Shown in pieces: positions 10,242-18,913 of a stretch of 64,000 nt of DNA. A program made the position numbers and the translations under genes. The stretch lies in NCBI GenBank assembly GCA_900468805.1, contig UEIF01000003.1, positions 60,389 through 124,388 on the forward strand. The letters are read 5' to 3'. The number at the start of each line of letters is the position of its first letter. Position 1 is the first letter of the stretch. Under the pieces are notes generated by a model, which made no database searches, was not told the DNA's origin, and saw only the letters and a program-made list of their open reading frames with translations. The DNA comes from Hyphomicrobiales bacterium. GTDB taxonomy: Bacteria > Pseudomonadota > Alphaproteobacteria > Rhizobiales > Rhizobiaceae.

Positions 10242-10287
10242 CCTACGAAAAGTAACTTACTATAAGTAGCTTACGAAAAGTATATAA
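10242..10287. promoter_or_regulatory. Operator array between tetR and the quinone reductase gene
   Basis: The 11-mer TACGAAAAGTA occurs twice as a direct repeat at 10244-10254 and 10272-10282 (28 bp apart). Between them lie AGTAACTTACT (10251-10261, perfect palindrome about a central C) and TAAG-TAG-CTTA. This dense arrangement between divergent starts is what a TetR operator covering both promoters should look like. Confidence 0.7.
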
Positions 10288-10329
10288 GTGATCGATCGCG
10301 CTCGCAATCATCGATCAGGAGGTTTCGAT

Positions 10330-10950
10330 ATGCATGCACTTATCGTTCTCGCGCATCCCGACTTCAACTCGCTTAGTCACGGCGTTGCCGCGGGGATTGC
10401 CGAAGGCATAGCGGCTTTCGATGCCGCCAACTCTTTCGAAATCGCAGACCTGACGGAAGAGGCTTTCGATCCCAGATTCACCGAGGCGGATATTGCGGCT
10501 CATCGCCGGAAAACCGTGGCGCCTGCCGATGTGCTGGCGGAGCAGGCAAGGATCGATCGCGCCGATGCGCTCATATTGGTCTATCCTGTCTATTGGTGGT
10601 CCATGCCGGCCTTGATGAAAGGCTGGATCGATCGCGTCTTTGCCAATGGCTGGGCCTATGACGACACGTCCGGCAGCAAGGTCGAAAAAAAGCTTGAGCA
10701 TTTGCGCGTGCATCTCGTCGGGAACGGCGGTGCTGATGCCGGTACCTATGAGCGCCACGGCTATTTCAGCGCCATGAAGACGCAAATCGACCATGGTATT
10801 TTTGACTATTGCGGCGCCCCTGTGGTGACGTCGGAACTGTTTCTCGACTCCGACGCGGGGAATGCTGCCGTGCATATCGAGACAGCCCGTCGCATCGGCC
10901 GCGATATCTTCAACGCGCGTGATCGCGCCGCGCCAAGCAGCGTCGCGTGA
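10330..10950 (+). CDS. NAD(P)H-dependent quinone oxidoreductase, flavodoxin fold
   Basis: The 206-residue protein belongs to the NQO1/MdaB/KefF-type flavodoxin-like family that reduces quinones by two electrons. The N-terminal phosphate-binding stretch is [17 protein letters not shown] and the active-site region is [22 protein letters not shown] (about residues 80-101, quoted in two overlapping parts: [13 protein letters not shown] and MKGWIDRVF). The ATG at 10330 follows CAGGAGG. It is divergent from the TetR gene, so induction by quinone-like compounds is likely. Confidence 0.88.
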   Translation: MHALIVLAHPDFNSLSHGVAAGIAEGIAAFDAANSFEIADLTEEAFDPRFTEADIAAHRRKTVAPADVLAEQARIDRADALILVYPVYWWSMPALMKGWIDRVFANGWAYDDTSGSKVEKKLEHLRVHLVGNGGADAGTYERHGYFSAMKTQIDHGIFDYCGAPVVTSELFLDSDAGNAAVHIETARRIGRDIFNARDRAAPSSVA

Positions 10951-11029
10951 CCGGAAACGTGATCGCGGTTGCGGCAAAATACCCTCCAGAAACGACGTCG
11001 GCCGCTTGACTGTGACGAGCTTCGCCCAT

Positions 11030-11088
11030 AAACACAGCGGCGGGACACTCCTCCCCAACGAGGAGCCATCTATCTGGAAGGGTAGCAA
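11030..11088 (+). ncRNA. Candidate serC leader RNA
   Basis: The serC 5' leader contains CTCCTC-CCCAAC-GAGGAG (11048-11053 and 11060-11065), followed by CTATC and GGTAG blocks that could pair around the GGAAGGG ribosome site. A conserved 'serC' leader motif is known from Rhizobiales upstream of serC operons; this match is by memory of layout, not by a covariance search. Confidence 0.5.
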
Positions 11089-11089
11089 T

Positions 11090-12268
11090 ATGGCGAATAC
11101 CGCAAAGCCGGACGTGCGTCCGCAAAACACTCATTTTTCTTCTGGCCCCTGCGCGAAACGTCCTGGCTGGACGCTCGAAGCTCTTTCCGATGCGGCCCTT
11201 GGCCGTTCGCACCGTGCGAAAGTCGGCAAGGCCAAGCTGAAGCAGGCGATCGATCTCACACGCGAAATCCTGGAAGTGCCGGCGGATTACCGCATCGGCA
11301 TCGTTCCGGCTTCCGATACCGGCGCCGTCGAAATGGCGCTCTGGTCGCTGCTCGGCGAGCGCGGCGTCGACATGGTCGCCTGGGAAAGCTTCGGTGCCGG
11401 CTGGGTTACCGACGTCGTCAAGCAGCTCAAGCTCAAGGACGTTCGCAAGATCGAAGCCGGTTACGGCGAACTTCCTGACCTTTCCACCGTCGATTTCGAC
11501 CGTGACGTGGTCTTTACCTGGAACGGCACGACCTCGGGCGTCCGTGTTCCGAACGCCGATTTCATCCCTGCCGACCGCAAGGGCCTGACGATCTGCGATG
11601 CGACCTCTGCCGCCTTCGCGCAGAACCTCGATTTCGCCAAGCTCGATGTCGTCACCTTCTCCTGGCAGAAGGTACTCGGCGGCGAGGGCGCGCATGGCAT
11701 CCTCATCCTGTCGCCGCGCGCTGTCGAGCGTCTGATTTCCTATCAGCCGGCCTGGCCGCTGCCGAAGATCTTCCGCCTGACCTCGGGTGGCAAGCTCATC
11801 GAAGGCATCTTCCAGGGCGAGACGATCAACACGCCGTCCATGCTCTGCGTCGAGGACTATATCGATGCGCTTCTCTGGGCCAAGCAGCTCGGCGGCCTTA
11901 AGGCTCTGATCGGCCGTGCCGACGCCAATGCCAAGGCTGTCGCCGATTTCATTGCCGCAAACGACTGGATTGCCAATCTGGCCGTCAAGCCTGAGATCGA
12001 ATCCAACACCTCGATCTGCCTGAAGATCGTCGACAGGGACGTTGCCGCTCTCGATGCCGACGGCCAGGCGAATTTCGCCAAGGGCCTCGTCGCTCTCCTT
12101 GAAAAGGAAGGCGTAGCCTATGACATCGGCGCTTATCGTGACGCTCCGTCCGGCCTGCGCATCTGGGCAGGTGCGACGATCGAGACCGCCGACATGCAGA
12201 AGCTGATGCCTTGGCTTTCCTGGGCCTTTGAGACCCAGAAGGCTGCGCTTTCCCAGGCTGCTGCCTGA
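11090..12268 (+). CDS. serC: Phosphoserine aminotransferase SerC
   Basis: SerC transaminates 3-phosphohydroxypyruvate to phosphoserine with glutamate, using PLP; it also acts in PLP synthesis. The protein is 392 residues, the longer alphaproteobacterial form. It starts at ATG 11090 after GAAGGG, giving [20 protein letters not shown]. The PLP lysine lies in [16 protein letters not shown] (about residue 192). Family motif [12 protein letters not shown] is at the N-terminus. serA follows after 84 bp, so the two serine enzymes are probably cotranscribed. Confidence 0.96.
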   Translation: MANTAKPDVRPQNTHFSSGPCAKRPGWTLEALSDAALGRSHRAKVGKAKLKQAIDLTREILEVPADYRIGIVPASDTGAVEMALWSLLGERGVDMVAWESFGAGWVTDVVKQLKLKDVRKIEAGYGELPDLSTVDFDRDVVFTWNGTTSGVRVPNADFIPADRKGLTICDATSAAFAQNLDFAKLDVVTFSWQKVLGGEGAHGILILSPRAVERLISYQPAWPLPKIFRLTSGGKLIEGIFQGETINTPSMLCVEDYIDALLWAKQLGGLKALIGRADANAKAVADFIAANDWIANLAVKPEIESNTSICLKIVDRDVAALDADGQANFAKGLVALLEKEGVAYDIGAYRDAPSGLRIWAGATIETADMQKLMPWLSWAFETQKAALSQAAA

Positions 12269-12281
12269 TGTGATCGCATCC

Positions 12282-12303
12282 GGCTCCGCCTAGTGGCGGA
12301 GCC
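12282..12303 (+). other. Intercistronic stem-loop between serC and serA
   Basis: GGCTCCGCC-TAGT-GGCGGAGCC is a perfect 9 bp stem without a T-run. It is unlikely to terminate fully and more likely sets mRNA stability or partial polarity between serC and serA. Confidence 0.75.
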
Positions 12304-12352
12304 CCGCATTCCCAATTCAAGTTTATCGCTGAACTCTTTGAAGGAGGCCAAA

Positions 12353-13948
12353 ATGGCACCTCGCGTTCTCGTATCCGACGAACTGTCGGAAACCGCCGTC
12401 CAGATCTTCCGTGATCGCGGCGTCGAAGTCGATTTCCAGCCGCAGCTTGGCAAGGACAAGGACAAGCTGTTCGAAATCATCGGCAATTACGATGGTCTTG
12501 CGATCCGCTCCGCCACCAAGGTGACCGAGAAGATCATAGAAGCGGCCAAGAACCTCAAGGTCGTCGGTCGCGCCGGCATCGGCGTCGACAATGTCGATAT
12601 CCCGGCCGCTTCGCGCCGCGGTATCATCGTCATGAACACGCCTTTCGGCAACTCGATCACCACTGCCGAACATGCGATCGCCCTGATGTTTGCGGTTGCC
12701 CGTCAGCTTCCGGCCGCGGACACTTCCACGCAGGCCGGCAAGTGGGAAAAGTCGAAGTTCATGGGTGTCGAGATCACCGGCAAGACGCTCGGCGTCATCG
12801 GCGCCGGTAATATCGGCTCCATCGTCTGCGCCCGCGCCATCGGCCTGAAGATGCACGTGGTTGCCTACGACCCGTTCCTCTCCAAGGAGCGTGCTGAGGA
12901 AATGGGCGTGACCAAGGTCGAGCTCGACGAGCTGCTCGCGCAGGCCGATTTCATCACGCTGCATGTGCCGATGACGGACAAGACGCGCGGCATCCTGAAC
13001 AAGGAAGCGCTTGCCAAAGCGAAGCCCGGCGTGCGTATCATCAACTGCGCCCGTGGCGGCCTCGTCGATGAGGCAGCGCTTGCCGAAGCCATCAAGTCCG
13101 GCCATGTCGCCGGTGCGGCTTTCGACGTCTTCGAAGTCGAGCCCGCCAAGGAAAGTCCGCTCTTCGGCCTACCGAATGTCGTCTGCACGCCGCATCTCGG
13201 CGCCTCGACCACGGAAGCCCAGGAAAACGTGGCTCTGCAGGTTGCCGAGCAGATGGCGGACTACCTCGTCAAGGGTGCGGTTTCGAATGCCATCAACATG
13301 CCGTCGATCACGGCTGAGGAAGCGCCGATCCTGAAGCCGTTCATCAGGCTCGCCGACGTTCTCGGTGCTTTCGTTGGTCAGGTCACTGAAGAGCCGATCA
13401 AGGAAATCGAGATCCTCTACGATGGCATTACGGCCAACATGAACACTCGAGCACTGACCTCGGCTGTTCTTGCAGGCCTCATCCGCTCGCAGGTTGCCGA
13501 CGTCAACATGGTTTCGGCGCCGATCATGATCAAGGAAAAGGGCGTTATCCTTTCGGAGGTGAAGCGCGACAAGTCGGGCGTCTTCGATGGCTACATCAAG
13601 CTGACGGTGACGACGGAATCCATGACGCGTTCGATTGCCGGCACGGTCTTCTCCGACGGTAAGCCGCGTTTCATCCAGATCAAGGGTATCAACCTCGACG
13701 CCGACGTCGGTAGCCACATGATCTATATCGCAAACACCGACGTTCCCGGTATGATCGGCTTCATCGGCACAACGCTTGGTAGCGCCGGTGTCAACATCGC
13801 CAACTTCCAACTCGGCCGCGACAAGCAGGGCGGCGACGCTATCGCTCTGCTTTATGTAGACGCTGCGGTTGACGATGTCGTTCTGGGTAAGCTTACAGCC
13901 AATTCGGCGATCCGCCAGGCAAAGCTGCTGACTTTCAACGTCGACTGA
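12353..13948 (+). CDS. serA: D-3-phosphoglycerate dehydrogenase SerA
   Basis: SerA oxidises 3-phosphoglycerate with NAD, the first step of serine synthesis. The protein is 531 residues, the long form with an intervening domain and a C-terminal ACT domain. The NAD-binding loop is GVIGAGNIGSIV (about residue 146), the catalytic Arg in INCARGGLVDE and His in CTPHLGAST. The ACT domain begins near MIYIANTDVPGMIGFIG and probably binds serine for feedback inhibition. A strong AAGGAGG precedes the ATG at 12353. A terminator follows. Confidence 0.97.
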   Translation: MAPRVLVSDELSETAVQIFRDRGVEVDFQPQLGKDKDKLFEIIGNYDGLAIRSATKVTEKIIEAAKNLKVVGRAGIGVDNVDIPAASRRGIIVMNTPFGNSITTAEHAIALMFAVARQLPAADTSTQAGKWEKSKFMGVEITGKTLGVIGAGNIGSIVCARAIGLKMHVVAYDPFLSKERAEEMGVTKVELDELLAQADFITLHVPMTDKTRGILNKEALAKAKPGVRIINCARGGLVDEAALAEAIKSGHVAGAAFDVFEVEPAKESPLFGLPNVVCTPHLGASTTEAQENVALQVAEQMADYLVKGAVSNAINMPSITAEEAPILKPFIRLADVLGAFVGQVTEEPIKEIEILYDGITANMNTRALTSAVLAGLIRSQVADVNMVSAPIMIKEKGVILSEVKRDKSGVFDGYIKLTVTTESMTRSIAGTVFSDGKPRFIQIKGINLDADVGSHMIYIANTDVPGMIGFIGTTLGSAGVNIANFQLGRDKQGGDAIALLYVDAAVDDVVLGKLTANSAIRQAKLLTFNVD

Positions 13949-13972
13949 GTTTTCCTCCCAAGGAAGACGCGC

Positions 13973-14005
13973 AAACCCGGCACGGTTTCCGTGTCGGGTT
14001 TTTAT
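13973..14005 (+). terminator. Terminator after serA
   Basis: AAACCCGGCACGG-TTT-CCGTGTCGGGTTT forms a 13 bp stem with one mismatch, followed by TTATA; it closes the serCA unit. Confidence 0.88.
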
Positions 14006-14086
14006 ATGATTTGGCAAATACCGTTAGAGATCAGGCTTTCCGGATATCGACTCCGATTTTCGGGCCGATGCTGTCGTGGCCAGCGA

Positions 14087-14302
14087 TCAGTGACGGGTGG
14101 CATTCGTGTCGTGATGCAGGAAACTGTCCCTGCTCGCATCGAAAACCCTGAAGAACTCGTCCCAGGAAATGTTCTCCACAGCGTTTTCCTGCCTGCTGAA
14201 CTCAACGCCGACCAAGCCGCTTTTCATCCGGGCGGGATGGCCACCACGTGCTTCGATCCATTCCCGGATTTTATCATGATCTTTCATTGCGGATGTGCCC
14301 AT
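14087..14302 (-). CDS. Small hypothetical protein, stress-promoter driven
   Basis: This is a 71-residue soluble protein of unknown function (starts MGTSAMKDHDKIREWIEARG). It is rich in charged residues with no signal peptide or membrane segment. I recall uncharacterised rhizobial proteins with the block KIREWIEARGGHPARM. Two adjacent ATGs (14305 and 14302) follow GGGAGG; the second has the better spacing. An EcfG-type promoter sits 42 bp upstream, suggesting a role in the general stress response. Confidence 0.7.
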   Translation of the reverse strand: MGTSAMKDHDKIREWIEARGGHPARMKSGLVGVEFSRQENAVENISWDEFFRVFDASRDSFLHHDTNATRH

Positions 14303-14343
14303 CATTGCCTCCCTGCCGATGGGTTGTATTTTCAACGGGTAAT

Positions 14344-14368
14344 AACTCTTTGGAAATGAATTGGTTCC
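14344..14368 (-). promoter_or_regulatory. EcfG/RpoE2-type promoter upstream of the 14087-14302 gene
   Basis: Read on the minus strand: GGAAC (14368-14364), 16 nt, then AGTT (14347-14344). This matches the alphaproteobacterial general stress consensus GGAAC-N16/17-cGTT (GGAAC-N18/19-TT). Confidence 0.7.
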
Positions 14369-14422
14369 ACGTGCCGATCAAGGTATGCGTTTGAGCCCTT
14401 GATCAATCGCTGGAATGTTCAG

Positions 14423-14722
14423 CTAAGCCGCGAAATTGCCGGTCTGGAAGCTCTCGCTGCCCGGCTGGGAATCGATTAGCTGATGACGGATGTGACGTGG
14501 AGCCTGCCCCGTGCCGCAGCATGAGGCTGAAGCACTGATCTCCGACAACCAGCTGAGGAAGGCATCAGCTGAGATCATCGCATCGAACGCGTCGGCCGCC
14601 TTGCTGCGATAGCGCTCTTCGTGGCGCAGCAGGAAGAAGGGACGGGGCAGGGGCGGTATATTCACCTCGGTGAGAAGACCGTTGTGCAACTTCATAGCAA
14701 CCGTGCTGCGCGACATCAGCGT
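14423..14722 (-). pseudogene. LysR-family regulator remnant, C-terminal effector domain only
   Basis: The minus-strand frame reads WLPTLMSRSTVAMKLHNG, then TEVNIPPLPRPFFLLRHEER and YRSKAADAFDAM, which resembles the last part of a LysR effector-binding domain. The frame is closed by stops just upstream (about 14741) and no helix-turn-helix part exists in the neighbouring sequence. About two thirds of a normal 300-residue LysR protein is missing. It lies head to head with a second remnant (14745-14975). A tiny expressed protein cannot be excluded but is unlikely. Confidence 0.65.
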
Positions 14723-14744
14723 CGGTAGCCATCGCCATCAACCA

Positions 14745-14975
14745 CCTGCGGCAGGGCTGCCTTTTAATCTCGGCTGGTGGAATTGTACATTCCCAATCGG
14801 CGTCTATGCCGTTGCGACGCTGCGGCTGTCCAGCATCTTTCCGTTGTCGGCACTCGCAAGCTTCAGAGAGGGTCTGGTCGCAGCCCTTGCCGCAATCTGG
14901 ATCGTCGTCGCGATCCGCACATGCTGCGGCGCTTATAACGGCTCTCTATTCGTCGATCCCGGCCGGGAGAGCTGA
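14745..14975 (+). pseudogene. TDT/SLAC1-family transporter remnant, C-terminal end only
   Basis: The plus-strand frame contains LPFNLGWWNCTFPIGVYAVA, then LVAALAAIWIVVAIRTCCGA and YNGSLFVDPG before a TGA. This resembles the C-terminal two helices of TDT (TehA/malate permease/SLAC1) anion transporters. About 75 residues remain of some 350. There is no N-terminal part nearby and no ribosome site. Together with the LysR remnant it marks an internal deletion of a divergent gene pair. Confidence 0.65.
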
Positions 14976-15011
14976 CGGTAACCTACACAACGGTTTCAAT
15001 CATTCGTTATT

Positions 15012-15040
15012 TTGAGAATGCCCGTCAGCATTGCATACTT
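15012..15040 (+). promoter_or_regulatory. Candidate housekeeping promoter for the 33-codon ORF
   Basis: TTGAGA (15012-15017), 17 nt, ATACTT (15035-15040), followed 28 nt later by the start codon of the small secreted ORF. Confidence 0.45.
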
Positions 15041-15067
15041 GGCGCGGGGCTGGAAAGGAGGATGCAC

Positions 15068-15169
15068 ATGAAACGCTACACACTTTCGATGATTGGTCTG
15101 GCGATCGTGACTGCCATCATCGCCAATCCGGGCATCGCACTTGCCTGCAACAAGCTGATCGGTACCTAA
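15068..15169 (+). CDS. 33-residue secreted micropeptide
   Basis: The ATG at 15068 follows a near-perfect AAAGGAGG (about 15054-15061) at 6 nt spacing, the strongest ribosome site in this part. The product begins MKRYTLSMIGLAIVTAI: two positive residues, a hydrophobic core and IALA just before a cysteine. Type I cleavage after ALA would release only a seven-residue peptide, CNKLIGT. The lipobox fit is imperfect, so lipidation is possible but not predicted. A terminator follows after 28 bp. I do not recognise the family. Confidence 0.65.
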   Translation: MKRYTLSMIGLAIVTAIIANPGIALACNKLIGT

Positions 15170-15196
15170 GCCGATACCGCCCACCTCTTTCTTGAA

Positions 15197-15224
15197 GGCG
15201 CAGTTTCGGCTGCGTCTTTTTTTA
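15197..15224 (+). terminator. Terminator after the micropeptide gene
   Basis: GGCGCAG-TTTCGG-CTGCGTC followed by TTTTTTTAT; a well-formed intrinsic terminator 28 bp after the 33-codon ORF, supporting it as a transcribed unit. Confidence 0.88.
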
Positions 15225-15268
15225 TATTTTTCCTTTCCCATGCTGCAGCGCACCCTAACTGCGACTGC

Positions 15269-16357
15269 ATGACAGAGTTTCTTGACAATATCCGTGCTGA
15301 AGGCGACTGGCTTGCGAGCGTCATCATCTTCGCAGTCGTCATCTCGTTGACGCTCTTTGCGCATCGCATTCTCTTTCGCTTGCTGACCCGCCTGGTCAAG
15401 GACCAGGATCTCTTCTGGCGCTCGCTCGTCTCGCGCCTGAAGCGGGTTGTACGGCTTGCCATGCTGGTGGCCGCCCTTTCCTTCGGGGCGACCATTGCGC
15501 CGCTGACGGACATGCAGTCGGCAACTGTCCGGCATATCCTGCTTATCTTCTTCATCATCCTTGTGGCCTGGATGGCCAAAACCGCCAAGCATATCTGGAT
15601 GACGGTCTATCTCAGGCGCTTCAAGCTCGATGCGGAAGACAATCTTCTGGCGCGAAAGCATGTAACACAGACGCGCATCATGGAGCGTGTCGTCGATCTT
15701 CTGATCGTTCTCGTGGCGATATCGGCCTGCATGATGAGTTTCGATGCAGTCCGGCAATATGGCGTCAGCCTGCTCGCCTCGGCCGGCGTTGCCGGTATCG
15801 TCGTCGGCCTCGCACTGCAGCCGGTGCTGAAGAACCTGTTTGCCGGCATCCAGCTTGCCATTACCCAGCCGATCCGCATCGACGATGCGCTGTTGGTCGA
15901 AGGCGAGTGGGGCAGGGTGGAAGAAATCACCTCCACCTATGTCGTGGTGCAATTATGGGACTGGCGGCGGCTGATCCTGCCGCTCAGCTACTTCATCGAA
16001 AACCCGTTTCAGAACTGGACGCGCGAAAGCTCGGCGTTGATCGGCACTGTGATGATTTATCTCGACTACAGTGTGCCCGTCGATGCGATCCGCAGGAAGG
16101 TGGAGGAGATCACGCAAGGTTCGAAGCTATGGGACCGCCGCGTCGTCAATATTGCCGTGACGGATTTCCGCGAAGCGGTGATGGAAATCCGTATCCTGGT
16201 ATCGGCATCGAATTCCGGCCGCACCTTCGATCTGCGCTGCGAGGTGCGCGAGAAGTTGATCGATTTCATCCAGAGCGAATATCCGGCGGCCCTGCCGCGC
16301 ATGCGTGCGGTGATGAACGAGCCGCCCGCCCGTGCCCGGCGCGAGGCGGCGGAGTAG
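15269..16357 (+). CDS. MscS-family mechanosensitive channel
   Basis: This inner membrane protein of 362 residues would release solutes on hypo-osmotic shock. Four hydrophobic segments lie at about residues 16-36, 65-85, 90-110 and 138-158, before the pore helix (LLASAGVAGIVVGLALQPVL, about residues 171-190). The MscS beta domain follows with ITQPIRIDDALLVEGEWGRV and the VQLWDWRRLILPLSYF region. The C-terminal alpha/beta domain is normal. The ribosome site is weak. It converges on the DMT exporter with only 3 bp between. Confidence 0.92.
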   Translation: MTEFLDNIRAEGDWLASVIIFAVVISLTLFAHRILFRLLTRLVKDQDLFWRSLVSRLKRVVRLAMLVAALSFGATIAPLTDMQSATVRHILLIFFIILVAWMAKTAKHIWMTVYLRRFKLDAEDNLLARKHVTQTRIMERVVDLLIVLVAISACMMSFDAVRQYGVSLLASAGVAGIVVGLALQPVLKNLFAGIQLAITQPIRIDDALLVEGEWGRVEEITSTYVVVQLWDWRRLILPLSYFIENPFQNWTRESSALIGTVMIYLDYSVPVDAIRRKVEEITQGSKLWDRRVVNIAVTDFREAVMEIRILVSASNSGRTFDLRCEVREKLIDFIQSEYPAALPRMRAVMNEPPARARREAAE

Positions 16358-16360
16358 GCC

Positions 16361-17317
16361 CTATCGCGTCGGGGCTTCCACGTCGCCTTCCACCGGCGTC
16401 GTGGCAATGGGCGACTGTGCATCACCTGAGGCGACAGCCGCAGGCAAAGGCACCTGGCGCTTGCGTTCACGGATCAGCGTCAGCAGGCCCGAGCAGATGA
16501 TGAGCACGATGCCAAGGGCCATCGGCAGATCGACACTGTCGTCGAAGAAGAGATAGCCGAAGGCAATCGCCCAGATCATCTGGCTGTATTGCGGTGTCGC
16601 GATCAGCGTTGCGGGGGCGAGCCGTGCGGCGGTCATTAGCATTACGTTACCGGCTGCGCCGAGCAGGCCGTAGCTTGCAAGGAAGAGCCATTGCTGCGGG
16701 CTTGGCACGACCACCTGTGAGAGCATGAGCAGGCCGCTGACAATAAGGGTGCCGAGCAGCGAGGCGCCATAAAGCGACAGGCGTTTTTCGGCGGGGCCGA
16801 GCTTGCGAAGGATGACGATGGCAATGGCGGCTGAGATCGCGCCGATGGTCGCCGCCAGATGGCCGACGGACAGTTCGCGGAAACCCGGCCTGAGAACCAC
16901 GAGCACACCCAGGAAACCGACGATGACGGCGGCCCAACGCTGCCAGCGTACATCTTCCTTCAAGAAGATCACCGAGAGGATGGTAACGAAAGAGGGCAGC
17001 AGGAAGAGCAGGCAGAAGGCCTCCGCCATCGGAAGCTTGGTGAAGGTGATGATGGAGGCGATTGCGCCGGTCGCGCCGGCCGCAAATCGCACCAGCCAGA
17101 GCGGCCGGTTCGTCGTCCTGAAAATGTCGAGCCATGAATCGCGCGGTCCCTTGATGAAGGGGAGGGCGGCAAGGCTGAGGATAGCACCCGTGAAGGCGAC
17201 CTGGAAGGAAGGAACCGTGCCGTGCAGGGCCTTGATGGAGGCATCGCTGAAGGCAAAGACGGCATAGGCCGCAAATGCGACAAGGACGCCACGAAGCGTG
17301 GTGGAAGCGGCTGTCAT
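16361..17317 (-). CDS. DMT-superfamily exporter, EamA type
   Basis: The 318-residue membrane protein has ten predicted helices in two EamA repeats (first half around AFAAYAVFAFSDASIKAL, second around RKLGPAEKRLSLYGASLLG). Substrates of this family are metabolites or amino acids; none can be assigned here. An 8 bp inverted repeat 26-49 bp upstream of the start may be its operator. It is divergent from mnmA. Confidence 0.88.
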   Translation of the reverse strand: MTAASTTLRGVLVAFAAYAVFAFSDASIKALHGTVPSFQVAFTGAILSLAALPFIKGPRDSWLDIFRTTNRPLWLVRFAAGATGAIASIITFTKLPMAEAFCLLFLLPSFVTILSVIFLKEDVRWQRWAAVIVGFLGVLVVLRPGFRELSVGHLAATIGAISAAIAIVILRKLGPAEKRLSLYGASLLGTLIVSGLLMLSQVVVPSPQQWLFLASYGLLGAAGNVMLMTAARLAPATLIATPQYSQMIWAIAFGYLFFDDSVDLPMALGIVLIICSGLLTLIRERKRQVPLPAAVASGDAQSPIATTPVEGDVEAPTR

Positions 17318-17343
17318 TTATCCGAATCTTGTAAAAGGTGGGT

Positions 17344-17366
17344 CATTTCATGTACGTGATGAAATG
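17344..17366. promoter_or_regulatory. Inverted repeat upstream of the DMT exporter
   Basis: CATTTCAT (17344-17351), 7 nt, ATGAAATG (17359-17366): a perfect 8 bp dyad of 23 bp total, the size of a dimeric repressor site, 26 bp from the exporter start. Confidence 0.55.
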
Positions 17367-17583
17367 CGGCCTATCAAAGGTCGATTGCGAATAGCTGCAA
17401 TGCATGACCCGCGCATGACGCCGCCGGGAAGGCCCCAAAACCCGGCCCTTGCGCAGGGGCGCAATAGTTTCTATATCCGTCGCCCATGAAACCGGCGGCC
17501 GATCCCGCCGGAAATGTAGGAAATCCGCCATATTCCGAAGGCAGGAAGGCGGATCGAAACAGCACAGAAATTTGGCAGCACCC

Positions 17584-18783
17584 GTGAACACACTGGATTT
17601 TGACAAGAAGCCGGAAGACACCCGTGTCGTCGTCGCCATGTCGGGCGGCGTTGACAGCTCCGTCGTGGCCGGGCTTCTCAAACGACAGGGCTATGATGTG
17701 CTCGGCATTACGCTGCAGCTTTACGACCATGGTGCCGCCGTGCATCGCGCCGGCTCCTGCTGCGCGGGTCAGGATATCGACGATGCGCGCCGCGTCTGCG
17801 AGACGCTCGGCATTCCGCATTACGTCCTCGATTACGAGAAGCGTTTCCGCGAAACGGTCATCAATCCCTTTATGGAAAGCTATGTTGCCGGTGAGACGCC
17901 GATCCCCTGCGTTGCCTGCAACCAGACGGTCAAGTTTGCCGATCTTCTGGCAACCGCCAGGGAGCTCGGCGCTGATGCACTGGCGACCGGCCACTATATC
18001 CGCTCGCGCCAGAACCCGTCTTCCTGCAATCCCGGCCGTCGCGCGCTCTATCGCCCGGCCGACGCCGATCGCGACCAGAGCTATTTCCTCTTCGCCACGA
18101 CGCAGGAGCAGATCGACTATCTGCGCTTCCCGCTCGGCGGCCTGCCGAAGGCGGAGACCCGCCGGCTGGCCGAAGAGATGGGCCTCGTCGTTGCCAAGAA
18201 GGCCGACAGCCAGGACATCTGTTTCGTGCCGCAGGGCAAATATTCCGACATCATCACCAAGCTGAAGCCGAATTCTGCCCTGGCTGGCGACATCGTGCAT
18301 CTCGACGGCCGCATTCTTGGCCAGCACGAGGGCATCCTGCACTATACGATCGGTCAGCGCCGGGGCATCGGCATCGCCACCGGTGAGCCGCTCTATGTCG
18401 TCTTTCTCGACGCCCGCTCGCGCCGCGTCATCGTCGGCCCCAAGGAAGCGCTGGAGACGCATCGCGTCTATCTGCGCGACGTCAACTGGCTGGGCGACGA
18501 GACGCTTCAGGTCGCAGCATCAGGCGAGGGTTTTGCCTGTTATGCCAAGGTGCGCTCCACCCGCGCACCGGCGCCTGCTGTGCTGCATATCGATGCGAGC
18601 GGTGTCTATGTCGACCTGACGGTCGGCGAAGCCGGTATTGCGCCCGGACAGGCCTGCGCGCTCTACTCGGCGCCGGGCGACGACGCCCGTGTTTATGGCG
18701 GCGGTTTCATCGAGCGCTCCGAGCGCGAGCCCGCAGCCGAAGTCTCCCTGAAGGCGCTTTTGAGCCAGCCGGTGGCCGTGTAA
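17584..18783 (+). CDS. mnmA: tRNA 2-thiouridylase MnmA
   Basis: MnmA makes 2-thiouridine at the wobble base of tRNA Lys, Glu and Gln using ATP and persulfide sulfur. The protein is 399 residues with the GTG start at 17584 (VNTLDFDKK). The PP-loop is [14 protein letters not shown] (about residues 20-33). The nucleophile cysteine is in [11 protein letters not shown] (about 110) and the persulfide cysteine in SQDICFVP (about 210). The start is uncertain because no good ribosome site precedes the GTG. The C-terminal beta-barrel is complete. Confidence 0.94.
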   Translation: MNTLDFDKKPEDTRVVVAMSGGVDSSVVAGLLKRQGYDVLGITLQLYDHGAAVHRAGSCCAGQDIDDARRVCETLGIPHYVLDYEKRFRETVINPFMESYVAGETPIPCVACNQTVKFADLLATARELGADALATGHYIRSRQNPSSCNPGRRALYRPADADRDQSYFLFATTQEQIDYLRFPLGGLPKAETRRLAEEMGLVVAKKADSQDICFVPQGKYSDIITKLKPNSALAGDIVHLDGRILGQHEGILHYTIGQRRGIGIATGEPLYVVFLDARSRRVIVGPKEALETHRVYLRDVNWLGDETLQVAASGEGFACYAKVRSTRAPAPAVLHIDASGVYVDLTVGEAGIAPGQACALYSAPGDDARVYGGGFIERSEREPAAEVSLKALLSQPVAV

Positions 18784-18913
18784 AATTCCCGGGAAAGGCT
18801 ATGCGGCGGCACGGCCTTTTTCTCCATCATATGCTTGACACAAAGCCGCTACGCTCTTAATAAGCCGCTCATCCGACGGGCTGAGCGCTTCGCGAAAGGC
18901 TCGTTTGAACAGT

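Noticed and set aside
17488..17590. A 33-codon frame starting near 17488
   Set aside because: No ribosome site, runs into the mnmA start region, and shows no signal peptide or helix.
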